From Pseudomonadota bacterium (GTDB lineage: Bacteria > Pseudomonadota > Gammaproteobacteria > Burkholderiales > Burkholderiaceae_C), in the NCBI GenBank assembly GCA_018241405.1, contig JAFEDY010000030.1, positions 53,791 to 117,790 of the forward strand: 64,000 bases of DNA. The letters run 5' to 3'. Each line of letters begins with the position of its first letter. The stretch's first letter is position 1. Below are positions 53,858 through 63,881 of the stretch, one piece after another. The notes under the pieces were generated by a model. It saw only the letters and a list, made by a program, of their open reading frames with translations, had not been told where the DNA came from and did not search any database. Position numbers and translations under genes: made by a program.

Positions 53858-53905
53858 ATGCATTGCGAATGCATGGCGCACTGACAGCCCGCTGAAGGAT
53901 TTCAC

Positions 53906-54466
53906 ATGACGATTGCCGACATCAAGAAAAACCTGGACGCCAAGATGGACCAGTCCATCACCGCGCTCAAGAACAATCTCTCCAAGGTGCGTACCGGCCG
54001 CGCCAACCCGGCGCTGCTCGATTCCATCCATGTCGAGTACTACGGATCCATGGTGCCGCTGTCGCAGGTGGCCAATGTGTCGCTGCTGGACGCGCGCACC
54101 ATCAGTGTGCAGCCTTGGGAAAAGAACATGAGCGCCAAGGTCGAAAAGGCCATCCGCGAGAGCGACCTGGGCCTGAACCCGGCCAACTTGGGCGACCTGA
54201 TCCGCGTGCCCATGCCGCCCATGAGCGAGGAGCGCCGCAAGGAAATGACCAAGCTCGCGCGCAACGAGGGCGAGAGCTCCAAGGTGGCCGTGCGCAATCT
54301 GCGCCGCGATGCCAACGAGGCCGTGAAGAAGCTGGTCAAGGACAAGCTTGCGTCCGAGGACGAGCAAAAGCGTGCCGAGGCGGATGTCCAGAAGGCCACC
54401 GACAAGCACATCGCAGAGATCGACGCCTTGGTTGCCGCCAAGGAGCAGGACATCCTGGCCATCTGA
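53906..54466 (+). CDS. frr: Ribosome recycling factor
   Basis: A 186-residue protein, the standard length. [53 protein letters not shown] and [15 protein letters not shown] are conserved RRF segments. With EF-G it splits the post-termination ribosome. It follows pyrH by 48 bp and precedes uppS by 11 bp. Confidence 0.98.
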   Translation: MTIADIKKNLDAKMDQSITALKNNLSKVRTGRANPALLDSIHVEYYGSMVPLSQVANVSLLDARTISVQPWEKNMSAKVEKAIRESDLGLNPANLGDLIRVPMPPMSEERRKEMTKLARNEGESSKVAVRNLRRDANEAVKKLVKDKLASEDEQKRAEADVQKATDKHIAEIDALVAAKEQDILAI

Positions 54467-54477
54467 TCCCCGGCCTC

Positions 54478-55215
54478 ATGTCCATAACGCCGGCCACCGT
54501 GCCGCACCACATTGCCATCGTCATGGATGGCAACGGCCGCTGGGCCACACGGCGCTTCCTGCCGCGCCTGGCGGGGCATCGCCAGGGTGTTGAATCGCTG
54601 CGCCGCTGCGTCCGCGCCTGCGTGGCGCGGGGCGTGGGCGTGCTCACGGTGTTCGCGTTTTCCTCCGAGAACTGGAACCGCCCGGCGGACGAGGTCTCGG
54701 GCCTCATGGACCTGCTGGCCAAGGCGCTGGCGCGCGAGGTGCCGCAGCTCTCGCGCGATGGCGTGCGCCTGCACTTCGTGGGCGAGAAATCCGCCCTGTC
54801 TGACAAGGTGCGTGAGGGCCTGCGCCAGGCCGAGGCCGCGACGGCGGCCAACGACCGCCTGGTGCTCAACGTGTGCTTCAACTATGGCGGCCGCTGGGAT
54901 ATCGCCCAGGCCGCGGCGGCACTGGCCGCGCGCGGCGAGCCCATCACCGAGGCCAGCCTGCATGCCGCCATGGGTATGGCCCACGTGCCCGACCCCGATC
55001 TTCTGATCCGCACCGGCGGCGAAAAGCGCATCAGCAACTTCCTGCTGTGGCAGGCCGCCTATTCCGAGCTGTACTTCAGCGACAGGCTCTGGCCCGATTT
55101 CGACGAGGCCGCGCTCGACGAGGCGATTGCCGACTACGCCGCGCGCGAGCGCCGCTTTGGCCGCACGTCCGAGCAGCTACAGCAGCAACCAACCGCTGCG
55201 CGCCTGAGCGCCTGA
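54478..55215 (+). CDS. uppS: Undecaprenyl (di-trans,poly-cis) diphosphate synthase
   Basis: A 245-residue cis-prenyltransferase. [12 protein letters not shown] (13-24) holds the catalytic Asp17 and the diphosphate-binding loop, [11 protein letters not shown] the substrate loop, and [19 protein letters not shown] with [10 protein letters not shown] the C-terminal signature. It makes the C55 lipid carrier for peptidoglycan and O-antigen. ATG 54478 starts 11 bp after frr; the longer frame from 54115 is the shadow of frr. Confidence 0.97.
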   Translation: MSITPATVPHHIAIVMDGNGRWATRRFLPRLAGHRQGVESLRRCVRACVARGVGVLTVFAFSSENWNRPADEVSGLMDLLAKALAREVPQLSRDGVRLHFVGEKSALSDKVREGLRQAEAATAANDRLVLNVCFNYGGRWDIAQAAAALAARGEPITEASLHAAMGMAHVPDPDLLIRTGGEKRISNFLLWQAAYSELYFSDRLWPDFDEAALDEAIADYAARERRFGRTSEQLQQQPTAARLSA

Positions 55216-55249
55216 GCGTTCCGGCCTTCAATCCCGTGAAAGGGCTTCG

Positions 55250-56095
55250 ATGCTCAAGCAACGTGTCATCACCGCCCTGGTCCTGCTGGCGATCCTGCTG
55301 CCAGCGCTGTTCTATCCCTCGTTCGTGCCCTTTGCCGCGGTCACGCTGGTGCTCATGGCTGCAGGGGCCTGGGAATGGGGGCGACTGAACGGCCTGGGCG
55401 GCGCGGCCTGCTGGGCCCTGGGAGCGCTGTGCCTTGTGCTGTGCGGCCTGAGCTGGCTGGACGGCTGGCTGCTGCGCCCGCTGCCCTGGCTGTGGGCGCT
55501 GGGCGGCGGCGCCTGGGTGCTGGGCGGCGCGCTGCTGCTGCGCGCGGGCGTGGCGGGTTGGCCGCAGGTGCCGCGGCTCTTGCGCATCGTGGGCGGCGTG
55601 CTGGCGCTGTGGCTGGCCTGGCTGGCCGTGGCCCAGGCGCGCGTGGCGGGCGTCAATTTTCTGCTGTCGGTGCTGACCCTGGTCTGGGTGGCCGACAGCT
55701 GTGCCTATTTTGCCGGCCGCGCCTTCGGCCTGCGCTTCACCAAGGCCAAGCTTGCACCCAGCATCAGCCCCGGCAAGAGCTGGGAGGGTGCCTGGGGCGG
55801 CATGGCGGGCGTGCTGGTGCTGGCCATCGCCTGGGTGGCGGCCGATGCGCACTGGCAGGCCGTCGCACCGAGCCTGTACACGCAGCTCATGCGCCGGGGC
55901 GGGTGGCTGCTGATCATCGGCGCGGTCTTCATGACGGCCATGAGCGTGGTGGGCGACCTGGTGGAATCGCTCATCAAGCGCAGCGCCGGCGTCAAGGACA
56001 GCAGCGGCCTGCTGCCGGGCCATGGCGGTGTGCTCGACCGCATCGATGCGCTCTTGCCCACGCTGCCGCTGGCCATGATGCTTACCCAGTTATGA
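55250..56095 (+). CDS. cdsA: Phosphatidate cytidylyltransferase
   Basis: A 281-residue membrane enzyme with about eight helices. The family signature near the C-terminus is complete: SLIKRSAGVKDSSGLLPGHG followed by GVLDRIDALL. WVADSCAYFAGRAFG and SPGKSWEGAWGG lie before it. It forms CDP-diacylglycerol from phosphatidate and CTP. Its stop codon overlaps the dxr start by 4 bases (ATGA). Confidence 0.97.
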   Translation: MLKQRVITALVLLAILLPALFYPSFVPFAAVTLVLMAAGAWEWGRLNGLGGAACWALGALCLVLCGLSWLDGWLLRPLPWLWALGGGAWVLGGALLLRAGVAGWPQVPRLLRIVGGVLALWLAWLAVAQARVAGVNFLLSVLTLVWVADSCAYFAGRAFGLRFTKAKLAPSISPGKSWEGAWGGMAGVLVLAIAWVAADAHWQAVAPSLYTQLMRRGGWLLIIGAVFMTAMSVVGDLVESLIKRSAGVKDSSGLLPGHGGVLDRIDALLPTLPLAMMLTQL

Positions 56096-57267
56096 AACAA
56101 CGACTCACCATCCTGGGCTCCACGGGCTCCATCGGTACCAGTACGCTGGACGTGGTGGCGCGCCACCCCGAACGCTACGAGGTCTTCGCCCTGAGTGCCG
56201 CCACGCAGGTGGACCTGATGCTGGCGCAGTGCGCGCAGTTCCGCCCGCGCTACGCCGTTATGGCCAGCGCCGCGCATGCCCGCCAGCTGGCCGAGAAAAT
56301 CAAGCAGAATGACCTTGCAACGCAGGTCCTTCAAGCGCCAGACGCTCTTGAAACAATAGCGTCGCACGAACAGGTGGACGCCGTCATGGCGGCCATCGTC
56401 GGTGCCGCGGGACTGGCGCCCTGCATGGCCGCGGCGCGCGCCGGCAAGCGCCTGCTGCTGGCCAACAAGGAGGCGCTGGTCGTCGGTGGCGCGGTCTTCA
56501 TGCGGGCCGTGCGGGACGGTGGTGCGACGCTGCTGCCCATAGACAGCGAGCATTCCGCCATCTTCCAGAGCCTGCCCGAGGACCCGGCGACATGGCACGA
56601 ACGCGTTGACCACGTGCTGCTCACCGCCTCCGGCGGGCCGTTTCGTACGCGTGAGCCGGCCAGCCTGCGCGACGTGACGCCGGACGAGGCCTGCGCCCAC
56701 CCCAATTTCTCCATGGGCCGGAAAATTTCCATCGACTCGGCCACGATGATGAACAAAGCGCTGGAGGTGATCGAGGCGCGCTGGCTGTTCGACCTGGCGC
56801 CTGAACAAATCAAGGTGGTCATCCACCCGCAGCAGATCATCCACTCCATGGTGCAGTTCCGGGACGCGTCCATCATCGCCCAGCTGGGCACGCCCGACAT
56901 GCGCGTGCCCATCGCCTGCGGCCTGGCCTGGCCCGAGCGCATCGCCAGCGGCGCGCCGGTGCTTGACTTTGCGCGCCTGGCCGCGCTGACCTTCGAGCAG
57001 GCCGACGCGGCGCGCTTTCCCGGCCTGCACCTGTCCTGGCAGGCCCTCTGCGCCGCGCCCGGCACGACGGCAGTGCTCAATGCCGCCAACGAGGTCGCCG
57101 TGGATGCCTTCCTGCAGCGGCGCATACGCTTCGATCAGATTCACGCGCTCAACCTCGCAACTCTGGAGTCGGTGCTACCCTCCGACGCGGACACGCTGCA
57201 GTCCCTGCTGGCACTCGACGCGCAGGCGCGCGCAGTGGCGCAGCAGCTGGTTCTGGGCTTCAATTGA
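56092..57267 (+). CDS. dxr: 1-deoxy-D-xylulose 5-phosphate reductoisomerase
   Basis: A 391-residue enzyme of the non-mevalonate isoprenoid pathway. GSTGSIGTSTLDVV (9-22) binds NADPH, LLANKEALVVGG follows, and PIDSEHSAIFQ, TASGGPFR and HPNFSMGRKISIDSATMMNK form the metal and substrate site. ATG 56092 overlaps the cdsA stop; the long frame from 55375 is the shadow of cdsA. Codons about 56310-56370 (residues 74-92) are clearly poorer in GC than the rest, perhaps a repeat relic. Confidence 0.97.
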   Translation: MKQRLTILGSTGSIGTSTLDVVARHPERYEVFALSAATQVDLMLAQCAQFRPRYAVMASAAHARQLAEKIKQNDLATQVLQAPDALETIASHEQVDAVMAAIVGAAGLAPCMAAARAGKRLLLANKEALVVGGAVFMRAVRDGGATLLPIDSEHSAIFQSLPEDPATWHERVDHVLLTASGGPFRTREPASLRDVTPDEACAHPNFSMGRKISIDSATMMNKALEVIEARWLFDLAPEQIKVVIHPQQIIHSMVQFRDASIIAQLGTPDMRVPIACGLAWPERIASGAPVLDFARLAALTFEQADAARFPGLHLSWQALCAAPGTTAVLNAANEVAVDAFLQRRIRFDQIHALNLATLESVLPSDADTLQSLLALDAQARAVAQQLVLGFN

Positions 57268-57305
57268 ATGTGCAGCCTGCGCTTGCCACGCCATGTTTTG
57301 CATGT

Positions 57306-57358
57306 GCTTTCAACGAGTAGCCGTTGTAGGTAGAGCACAAGCAGCTATGAACTTTGAG
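57306..57358 (-). repeat. Diverged palindromic repeat copy
   Basis: Read leftwards it shows TTCATAGCTGCTTGTGCTCT followed by ACAACGGCTACTCG, a diverged form of the element at 43490. It fills the dxr-rseP gap and ends just before the rseP ribosome site (TGAGGAG). Confidence 0.5.
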
Positions 57359-57369
57359 GAGACATCCGC

Positions 57370-58731
57370 ATGCTGCTGACCGTCGTCGCCTTTGTCGTCG
57401 CCCTCGGCGTGCTGATCGCCGTGCACGAATATGGCCACTACCGCGTGGCCGTGGCCTGTGGCGTGAAGGTGCTGCGCTTCTCCATAGGCTTCGGCCGACC
57501 GCTCGTGCGCTGGCAGCGCAAGGGCTCGCCCACGGAGTTCGTCATTGCTGCCTTTCCGCTGGGCGGCTATGTGCGCATGCTCGACGAGCGCGAGGCGCCT
57601 GTGGCGGCCGAGGAACGCCACCTGGCCTTCAACACCCAGCCGCTGCGCGCGCGTGCTGCCGTCGTCGCCGCCGGGCCGCTGGCCAATCTGCTGCTGGCTG
57701 TGCTGCTGTATGCCGCGGTCAACTGGAGCGGCGTGGATGAGCCCAAGGCCTTGCTCTCCAGCCCCGTGGCCGGCTCCATCGCGCAGCGCGCCGGGCTGCA
57801 GGGAGGCGAACTGGTCGTGAGCGCCGCCATTGGCGAGGACGATGCCGAGCCCGTGCGCTCCTTCGAAGACCTGCGCTGGGTGCTCACGCGCGGGGCGCTG
57901 GACGGCGAGAGCGTGCGCCTGCTGCTGCAGCCCGAGCGCGGGGCGCAGCGCGAGGTCGTACTGCCACTGGACCAGATGCAGGTGCGCGAGGCCGATGCGC
58001 AGCTGTTTCGCAGCATAGGCATCGTCGGCCCGTGGACGCGCCCCGTGCTGGGCGAGGTCATGCCCGGCGGCGCCGCCGAGCGCGCCGGCCTGCGCCCCGG
58101 CGACCTGGTGCTGCGTCTGGGCGGAACCGACGTGGTGGACGGCACCCAGCTGCGGGATCTGATACGTGCCAGCGTACAGGACGGCAAGCCGCGCACCCAG
58201 GTCTGGCGCATAGACCGTGAAGGGCGCCTGCTCGACGTTGCCGTAACGCCGCAACTGGTGCCCGAGCCCACGGGGCCCGTGGGCCGCGTCGGTGCCTATG
58301 TGGGCGATCCACCCGAGATGGTGAATGTGCGCTATGGCGCGGCGCAAGGGCTGTGGAAGGGTGTGGAGCGCACCTGGGAGGTGTCGGTGCTGACGCTGCG
58401 CATGATGGGGCGCATGGTGATCGGCGAGGCCTCCATCAAGAACCTGAGCGGGCCGCTGACCATCGCCGACTATGCGGGCCGCTCGGCCAGCATGGGGCTG
58501 ACGCAGTACCTGGCGTTCATGGCGCTCATCAGCGTCAGCCTGGGAGTGCTGAACCTGCTGCCGCTGCCGGTCCTGGATGGGGGGCACCTGATGTATTATC
58601 TTTGGGAAGGGCTCACGGGTCGCAGCGTATCCGAAGCCTGGATGGACCGGTTGCAGCGCGCGGGCGTCGTGGTGCTCCTCCTCATGATGTCCATCGCCCT
58701 GTTCAACGATCTCACCCGGCTATTTGGTTAA
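57370..58731 (+). CDS. rseP: RIP zinc metalloprotease RseP
   Basis: A 453-residue site-2 protease. H19-E20-YGH23 in the first helix and LPVLDGGHL near the C-terminus form the intramembrane zinc site. Two PDZ domains lie between (about 115-200 and 205-290: PVAGSIAQRAGLQGGELV; EVMPGGAAERAGLRPGDLV). It cleaves anti-sigma factor RseA-type substrates and remnant signal peptides. TGAGGAG at 57355-57361 precedes ATG 57370. Confidence 0.97.
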   Translation: MLLTVVAFVVALGVLIAVHEYGHYRVAVACGVKVLRFSIGFGRPLVRWQRKGSPTEFVIAAFPLGGYVRMLDEREAPVAAEERHLAFNTQPLRARAAVVAAGPLANLLLAVLLYAAVNWSGVDEPKALLSSPVAGSIAQRAGLQGGELVVSAAIGEDDAEPVRSFEDLRWVLTRGALDGESVRLLLQPERGAQREVVLPLDQMQVREADAQLFRSIGIVGPWTRPVLGEVMPGGAAERAGLRPGDLVLRLGGTDVVDGTQLRDLIRASVQDGKPRTQVWRIDREGRLLDVAVTPQLVPEPTGPVGRVGAYVGDPPEMVNVRYGAAQGLWKGVERTWEVSVLTLRMMGRMVIGEASIKNLSGPLTIADYAGRSASMGLTQYLAFMALISVSLGVLNLLPLPVLDGGHLMYYLWEGLTGRSVSEAWMDRLQRAGVVVLLLMMSIALFNDLTRLFG

Positions 58732-58738
58732 CCATTTC

Positions 58739-58763
58739 GCCGGCATTGCAGCGCAATGCCGGC
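58739..58763 (+). other. Perfect hairpin between rseP and bamA
   Basis: GCCGGCATTGC and GCAATGCCGGC form a perfect 11-bp stem with a 3-base AGC loop. It begins 8 bp after the rseP stop and ends 13 bp before the bamA ATG. No T run follows. The earlier in-frame ATG (58756) lies inside the stem, which argues for ATG 58777 as the bamA start. It may limit or protect the downstream message. Confidence 0.6.
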
Positions 58764-58776
58764 CCCAGCTTCATCC

Positions 58777-61074
58777 ATGAGAAAACACACTAATCGCCTG
58801 GGCGTGCGCGCGGCGGCGGCCTTTACGGCCATGGTCTTTGCCGCCAACGCCGCATGGGCCCTGGCACCCTTCAAGGTGCAGGATATTCGCGTCGAGGGCC
58901 TGCAGCGCGTGGAGCCCGGCACCGTTTTCGCATCGCTCCCTCTGCGCGTGGGCGACGAGTACAACGACGAGAAGGGCGCCGCGGCCATCCGCGCGCTGTT
59001 TGCGTTGGGCTTGTTCAAGGATGTGCGCCTGGAGGCCACTGGCAATGTGCTGGTGGTGGTGGTCGAAGAGCGCCCGACCATCGCCAATGTCGAGTTCGCC
59101 GGCACCAAGGAGTTTGACAAGGACCAGCTCAAGAAGGCCATGCGTGACGTGGGTCTCGCCGAGGGGCGCCCCTTCGACAAGGCGCTGGCCGACCGCGCCG
59201 AGCAGGAACTGAAGCGCCAGTACATCAACAAGAGCCTGTACGGCGCCGAGGTGGTGACCACCGTCACGCCGATCGAGCGCAACCGTGTCAACCTGACCTT
59301 CACCGTCACCGAGGGTGAGCCTGCCAAGATCAAGGACATCCGCATTGTCGGCAACAAGGCCTTCGGCGAGTCCACGCTCAGGGGGCTGTTCGACCAGGAC
59401 ACGGGCGGCTGGATGAGCTGGTACACCAAGTCGAACCGCTATTCGCGTGCCAAGCTCAATGCCGACCTGGAGACGCTGCGCTCCTATTACCTGGCGCGCG
59501 GCTACATGGAGTTCCGCATCGACTCGACCCAGGTGGCCATCTCGCCGGACAAGCAGGATATCTCCATCACTATCAACGTGACCGAGGGGCCGCGCTATGC
59601 AGTCTCGGCCGTGAAGCTTGAGGGCAACTATCTCGACCGTGATGACGAGTTCAAGTCGCTGATCACCATTCGCCCCGGCGAGCCCTACAACGCCGACAAG
59701 GTGGCGGAAACCACCAAGGCCTTCACCGACCATTTCGGCAACTTCGGCTTTGCCTTCGCGCGCGTGGAGGCCGTGCCCGAGGTGGACCGCGAGCACAACC
59801 GCGTGGCCCTGGTGCTGCGCGCCGAGCCCTCGCGCCGCGCCTACGTGCGCCGCATCCAGGTGAGTGGCAACAACCGCACGCGCGACGCCGTCGTGCGCCG
59901 CGAATTCCGCCAGTTCGAGGCCTCCTGGTACGACGGCGACAAGATCAAGCTCTCGCGCGACCGCGTGGACCGTTTGGGCTTCTTCACCGAGGTCAACGTG
60001 GAGACCCAGGAGGTGCCGGGCGCACCCGACCAGGTGGACCTGGTCATCAACGTGGTCGAGAAGCCCACCGGTTCGCTGCAGCTGGGTGCGGGTTTCTCCA
60101 GCGCCGAGAAGGTCGCGCTGTCGTTTGGCATCAAGCAGGAAAACGTCTTCGGCTCGGGCAACTACCTGGGCGTGGACGTCAACACCAGCAAATACCGCCG
60201 CACCCTGGTGCTCTCCACCACCGACCCCTATTTCACGCAGGATGGCATCTCCCGCACACTCGACCTGTACTACCGCTCGGCCAAGCCTTTCCAGTTCCAG
60301 GGCGGCAACTACGAGCTGGTCACGGCAGGTACCAGCGTGCGCTTCGGCGTGCCCTTCAGCGAGACCGACACCGTGTTCTTCGGCGGCGGGCTGGAGCAGA
60401 CCAATATCAAGGTCGGCACCAACATACCCGCCGCTTATTTGCTGTACATCCAGAACTTCGGCGACACCAGCTGGGGGCTGCCGCTCACCATCGGCTGGTC
60501 GCGCGACGACCGCGACAGTGCGCTGGCGCCCAATTCCGGGCGCTACCAACGCTTGAACACCGAGTGGTCGGTGGCCGGCGATGCACGCTACGTGCGGGCC
60601 AACTACCAGTACCAGCAGTACATACCGCTGAACAAGCAGTACACCCTGGCGTTCAACGGCGAGCTGGGCCTGGGCAAGGGCATGAACGGCCGGCCCTTCC
60701 CCGTGTTCAAGAACTTCTATTCGGGCGGCCTGGGCTCGGTGCGCGGCTTCGACCAGGGAACGCTGGGCCCGCGCGACGTGACGGGCTCCTCGCTGGGCGG
60801 TCCCAAGAAGATCACGCTGAACGCCGAATTCATCGCACCGGTGCCCGGCGCCGGCAACGACCGCACGCTGCGCTGGTTCGCCTTCGTTGATGCCGGCAAC
60901 GTGTATGGCGAAGATGAGAAATGGCAGATGAGCGAGCTGCGCGCCTCGGCGGGCCTGGGTTTGAGCTGGATTTCCCCGCTCGGCCCGCTGCGTCTGGCCT
61001 ATGCGCAGCCGGTACGCAAATTTGCCGGCGATAGAATCCAGAAACTGCAATTCCAGATCGGAACATCCTTCTAA
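58777..61074 (+). CDS. bamA: Outer membrane protein assembly factor BamA
   Basis: A 765-residue Omp85 protein. A signal peptide (about 1-28, ending AAWA) is followed by five POTRA domains (FKVQDIRVEGLQRVEPGTVF opens the first) and a C-terminal barrel from about residue 415. GLGSVRGFDQGTLGPRD contains the conserved VRGF/Y loop motif, and the chain ends QIGTSF with a terminal aromatic residue. It inserts barrels into the outer membrane with the Bam lipoproteins. No obvious Shine-Dalgarno precedes ATG 58777. Its stop overlaps the skp start by one base (TAATG). Confidence 0.97.
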   Translation: MRKHTNRLGVRAAAAFTAMVFAANAAWALAPFKVQDIRVEGLQRVEPGTVFASLPLRVGDEYNDEKGAAAIRALFALGLFKDVRLEATGNVLVVVVEERPTIANVEFAGTKEFDKDQLKKAMRDVGLAEGRPFDKALADRAEQELKRQYINKSLYGAEVVTTVTPIERNRVNLTFTVTEGEPAKIKDIRIVGNKAFGESTLRGLFDQDTGGWMSWYTKSNRYSRAKLNADLETLRSYYLARGYMEFRIDSTQVAISPDKQDISITINVTEGPRYAVSAVKLEGNYLDRDDEFKSLITIRPGEPYNADKVAETTKAFTDHFGNFGFAFARVEAVPEVDREHNRVALVLRAEPSRRAYVRRIQVSGNNRTRDAVVRREFRQFEASWYDGDKIKLSRDRVDRLGFFTEVNVETQEVPGAPDQVDLVINVVEKPTGSLQLGAGFSSAEKVALSFGIKQENVFGSGNYLGVDVNTSKYRRTLVLSTTDPYFTQDGISRTLDLYYRSAKPFQFQGGNYELVTAGTSVRFGVPFSETDTVFFGGGLEQTNIKVGTNIPAAYLLYIQNFGDTSWGLPLTIGWSRDDRDSALAPNSGRYQRLNTEWSVAGDARYVRANYQYQQYIPLNKQYTLAFNGELGLGKGMNGRPFPVFKNFYSGGLGSVRGFDQGTLGPRDVTGSSLGGPKKITLNAEFIAPVPGAGNDRTLRWFAFVDAGNVYGEDEKWQMSELRASAGLGLSWISPLGPLRLAYAQPVRKFAGDRIQKLQFQIGTSF

Positions 61075-61598
61075 TGAAATCCCTTTCCCGCCATATTCCC
61101 CTGGTTCTTCTGCTGGGCTCCCTGGCCGCCGCCGTGCCTGCCCAGGCCCAGGAGTTCAAGGCCGGCTTCGTGAATACCGACCGCATCTTCCGCGAGGCAA
61201 CCACCGCCAAGGCGGCCCAGGCCAAGCTGGAGCAAGAATTCTCCAAGCGTGAGAAGGAACTCGTGGACATGGGCAATACCCTCAAGAGCGCCACCGAGAA
61301 GTTCGAGCGCGAGGCCCCCACCATGGCCGAGAGCCAGCGCGTCACGCGCCAGCGTCAGCTGGTCGACCAGGACCGTGACTTCCAGCGCAAGCGCCGCGAG
61401 TTCCAGGAAGACCTGGGCGCGCGCAAGAACGAGGAACTGGGCCAGGTGCTGGAGCGCGCCAACAAGGTCGTCAAGCAACTGGCAGAGGCCGAGAAGTACG
61501 ACGTGATCCTGCAGGAGGCCGTCTACATCAACCCCAAGCATGACATCACCGACAAGGTGATCAAGGCCATGAACGCGGCCGGCAACTCCGGCAAGTAA
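61074..61598 (+). CDS. skp: Periplasmic chaperone Skp/OmpH
   Basis: A 174-residue protein with a signal peptide (about 1-26, AQA-Q). The mature protein is mostly coiled coil (SKREKELVDMGNTLKSATEKFE; QRKRREFQEDLGARKNEE), the tentacles of the trimeric chaperone, with FKAGFVNTDRIFRE and YDVILQEAVYINPKHDIT as the body strands. It carries unfolded outer-membrane proteins to BamA, whose gene precedes it directly. Confidence 0.95.
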   Translation: MKSLSRHIPLVLLLGSLAAAVPAQAQEFKAGFVNTDRIFREATTAKAAQAKLEQEFSKREKELVDMGNTLKSATEKFEREAPTMAESQRVTRQRQLVDQDRDFQRKRREFQEDLGARKNEELGQVLERANKVVKQLAEAEKYDVILQEAVYINPKHDITDKVIKAMNAAGNSGK

Positions 61599-61627
61599 GG
61601 CCACGGCCGCACAAGGGCAGGTAGCGC

Positions 61628-62626
61628 GTGGGCTTGCGACTCGGGCAGATCGTCGATGCACTCGGGGGCAGCCTTGAGGGGGGCGACAGGAACACCGAGA
61701 TCGCGCGTCTGGCGCCGCTGGAATCGGCCGGCAGCGCCGACCTGGCCTTTCTGAGCAACCCGCGCTACGCATCGCAGCTGACGGCTTCCAAGGCGGCCTG
61801 CGTCATCGTCGCACCCGCCATGCACGCGGCGGCGCTGGCGCGCGGCGCCTGCATCGTCGCGGATCAGCCCTATGTCTACTTTGCACGCGTCACGCAGCTG
61901 TGGGCGCGTACGCAGGGAATGGCGCCACCTGCCGGGGTGCACCCCAGCGCCGTTGTCGATGCCCTGGCACAGGTGCATCCCACGGCGTCGATAGGCCCGC
62001 TGTGCGTGGTCGAGCGTGGCGCCGTGATCGGCGCCCACACCGTGCTCAAGTCCCGCGTCACGGTGGGGGAGCGTTGCACCGTGGGCGCGCGCTGCATCCT
62101 GCACCCGGGCGTGGTGATAGGGGCGGACGGCTTCGGCTTCGCGCAGGAGCGGGGGCAGTGGGTCAAGATCGAGCAACTTGGCGCCGTGCGCATCGGCGAC
62201 GACGTGGAGATAGGCGCCAACACCTGTATCGACCGTGGTGCGCTCGAAGACACGGTGATCGAGGATGGCGTCAAGCTCGACAACCTCATCCAGATCGCCC
62301 ACAACGTGCGCATAGGCCGGCACACGGCCATGGCCGGCTGCGCGGCCGTAGCGGGCAGCACACAGATCGGCGCGCATTGCACCATTGCGGGCGCGGCGCG
62401 CATCGTGGGGCATTTGCAATTGGCTGACAATGTGCATGTTTCCACCAGCACGGTGGTCACCCATTCGATCACCAAGCCCGGTCAGTACACCGGTGTGTTT
62501 CCCATGGATGACAACGCCAAGTGGGAAAAAAACGCGGCCACGCTGCGCCAGCTCTACAAGCTGCGCGAACGCGTCAAGGCGCTGGAACAAACACTCAAGG
62601 ACGGCAAAGCCGCAACACAACAATGA
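61628..62626 (+). CDS. lpxD: UDP-3-O-(3-hydroxyacyl)glucosamine N-acyltransferase
   Basis: A 332-residue enzyme starting at GTG 61628. The N-terminal uridine-binding domain ([25 protein letters not shown]) precedes a left-handed beta-helix of hexapeptide repeats ([40 protein letters not shown]) and a C-terminal helix. The catalytic His is in the NLIQIAHN segment. It adds the N-linked acyl chain in lipid A synthesis. It overlaps fabZ by 4 bases. Confidence 0.96.
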   Translation: MGLRLGQIVDALGGSLEGGDRNTEIARLAPLESAGSADLAFLSNPRYASQLTASKAACVIVAPAMHAAALARGACIVADQPYVYFARVTQLWARTQGMAPPAGVHPSAVVDALAQVHPTASIGPLCVVERGAVIGAHTVLKSRVTVGERCTVGARCILHPGVVIGADGFGFAQERGQWVKIEQLGAVRIGDDVEIGANTCIDRGALEDTVIEDGVKLDNLIQIAHNVRIGRHTAMAGCAAVAGSTQIGAHCTIAGAARIVGHLQLADNVHVSTSTVVTHSITKPGQYTGVFPMDDNAKWEKNAATLRQLYKLRERVKALEQTLKDGKAATQQ

Positions 62627-63066
62627 TGGACATTCACGCAATTCTCAAGCAACTGCCCCACCGCTATCCCTTCCTGCTGGTGGACAAGGTGGTGGAGCTT
62701 GAGCGCAACCAGCGTATCCGCGCGATCAAGAACGTCACCTTCAACGAGCCTTACTTCACCGGCCATTTTCCGGGGCGCCCGGTCATGCCCGGCGTGCTCA
62801 TTCTCGAGGCCCTGGCGCAGGCGGCGGGCCTGCTGGCCTTTGACGCCATGGGGCAGGTGCCCGACGAGAACAACATCTATTACTTCGTCGGCATCGACGG
62901 TGCGCGCTTCAAGCGCCCGGTGGAGCCGGGCGACCAACTCATCCTGGAGATCACCATCGACCGCGTGCGCGGCGGTGTCTGGAAGTTCAACGGCGTGGCC
63001 CGCGTGGGCGATGAGGTCGCCTGCGAGGCGCAGCTCATGTGCACCATGCGCAACGTCGGCGGTTGA
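62623..63066 (+). CDS. fabZ: 3-hydroxyacyl-[acyl-carrier-protein] dehydratase FabZ
   Basis: A 147-residue hot-dog enzyme. [15 protein letters not shown] opens it, and [20 protein letters not shown] holds the catalytic His and Glu. The overlapping ATGATG at 62623/62626 sits on the lpxD stop codon. It dehydrates 3-hydroxyacyl-ACP, competing with LpxA for 3-hydroxyacyl-ACP, which explains the gene cluster. Confidence 0.97.
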   Translation: MMDIHAILKQLPHRYPFLLVDKVVELERNQRIRAIKNVTFNEPYFTGHFPGRPVMPGVLILEALAQAAGLLAFDAMGQVPDENNIYYFVGIDGARFKRPVEPGDQLILEITIDRVRGGVWKFNGVARVGDEVACEAQLMCTMRNVGG

Positions 63067-63077
63067 AGACGCGGCCC

Positions 63078-63866
63078 GTGAGCAACATCCACGGCACGGC
63101 CATCATCGCCCCTGGGGCCGAGATTGACCCCAGCGCGACGGTAGGCCCCTATGCGGTCATCGGTGCCCATGTGCGCATCGGCGCGCGCACCAGCGTGGGC
63201 CCGCATTGCGTGATCGAGGGCCACACCACCATAGGCGCCGACAACTGCATCTTCCAGTTCGCCTCGCTGGGTGCCGCGCCGCAGGACAAGAAGTACGCGG
63301 GCGAGCCCACGCGCCTGGTGATCGGCAACGGCAACACCATTCGTGAGTTCTGCACCTTCAACACCGGCACGGTGCAGGACCAGGGCGAGACCCGCATCGG
63401 CGACGACAACTGGATCATGGCCTATGTGCACATCGCGCACGACTGCGTGGTGGGCAACCAGGTCATCCTGGCCAACAACGCCACGCTGGCCGGCCATGTG
63501 CATGTGGGCGACCAGGTCATCATTGGCGGACTGACCGGCGTGCACCAGTTTTCGCGCATTGGCGCCCATGCCATGGCGGGCTTTGCCAGCGCCGTGTCGC
63601 AGGATGTGCCGCCCTTCATGATGGTGGACGGCAACCCGCTGGCCGTGCGCGGACTGAACCTGGAGGGCCTGCGCCGCCGGGGTTTTTCGGCCGAACGCGT
63701 GGCTGCCCTCAAGCAGGCCTACCGCCTGCTGTACCGCCAGGGCCTGACGCTGGAGGCGGCGCTGTCGGCCATGGCCGAGCTGCCGCAGTCGCACCCCGAG
63801 GCCGAGGGCGACATCACCCTGCTGCGCGACTTCATCGCCGCATCGCAGCGCGGCATCGCCCGCTGA
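63078..63866 (+). CDS. lpxA: UDP-N-acetylglucosamine O-acyltransferase
   Basis: A 262-residue hexapeptide-repeat acyltransferase starting at GTG 63078 ([19 protein letters not shown]). [33 protein letters not shown] and [14 protein letters not shown] (catalytic His) are diagnostic. It performs the first step of lipid A synthesis. The start is chosen because the frame upstream (from 63039) lies within fabZ. Confidence 0.96.
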   Translation: MSNIHGTAIIAPGAEIDPSATVGPYAVIGAHVRIGARTSVGPHCVIEGHTTIGADNCIFQFASLGAAPQDKKYAGEPTRLVIGNGNTIREFCTFNTGTVQDQGETRIGDDNWIMAYVHIAHDCVVGNQVILANNATLAGHVHVGDQVIIGGLTGVHQFSRIGAHAMAGFASAVSQDVPPFMMVDGNPLAVRGLNLEGLRRRGFSAERVAALKQAYRLLYRQGLTLEAALSAMAELPQSHPEAEGDITLLRDFIAASQRGIAR

Positions 63867-63881
63867 CCAGCCCCCGGCGCA

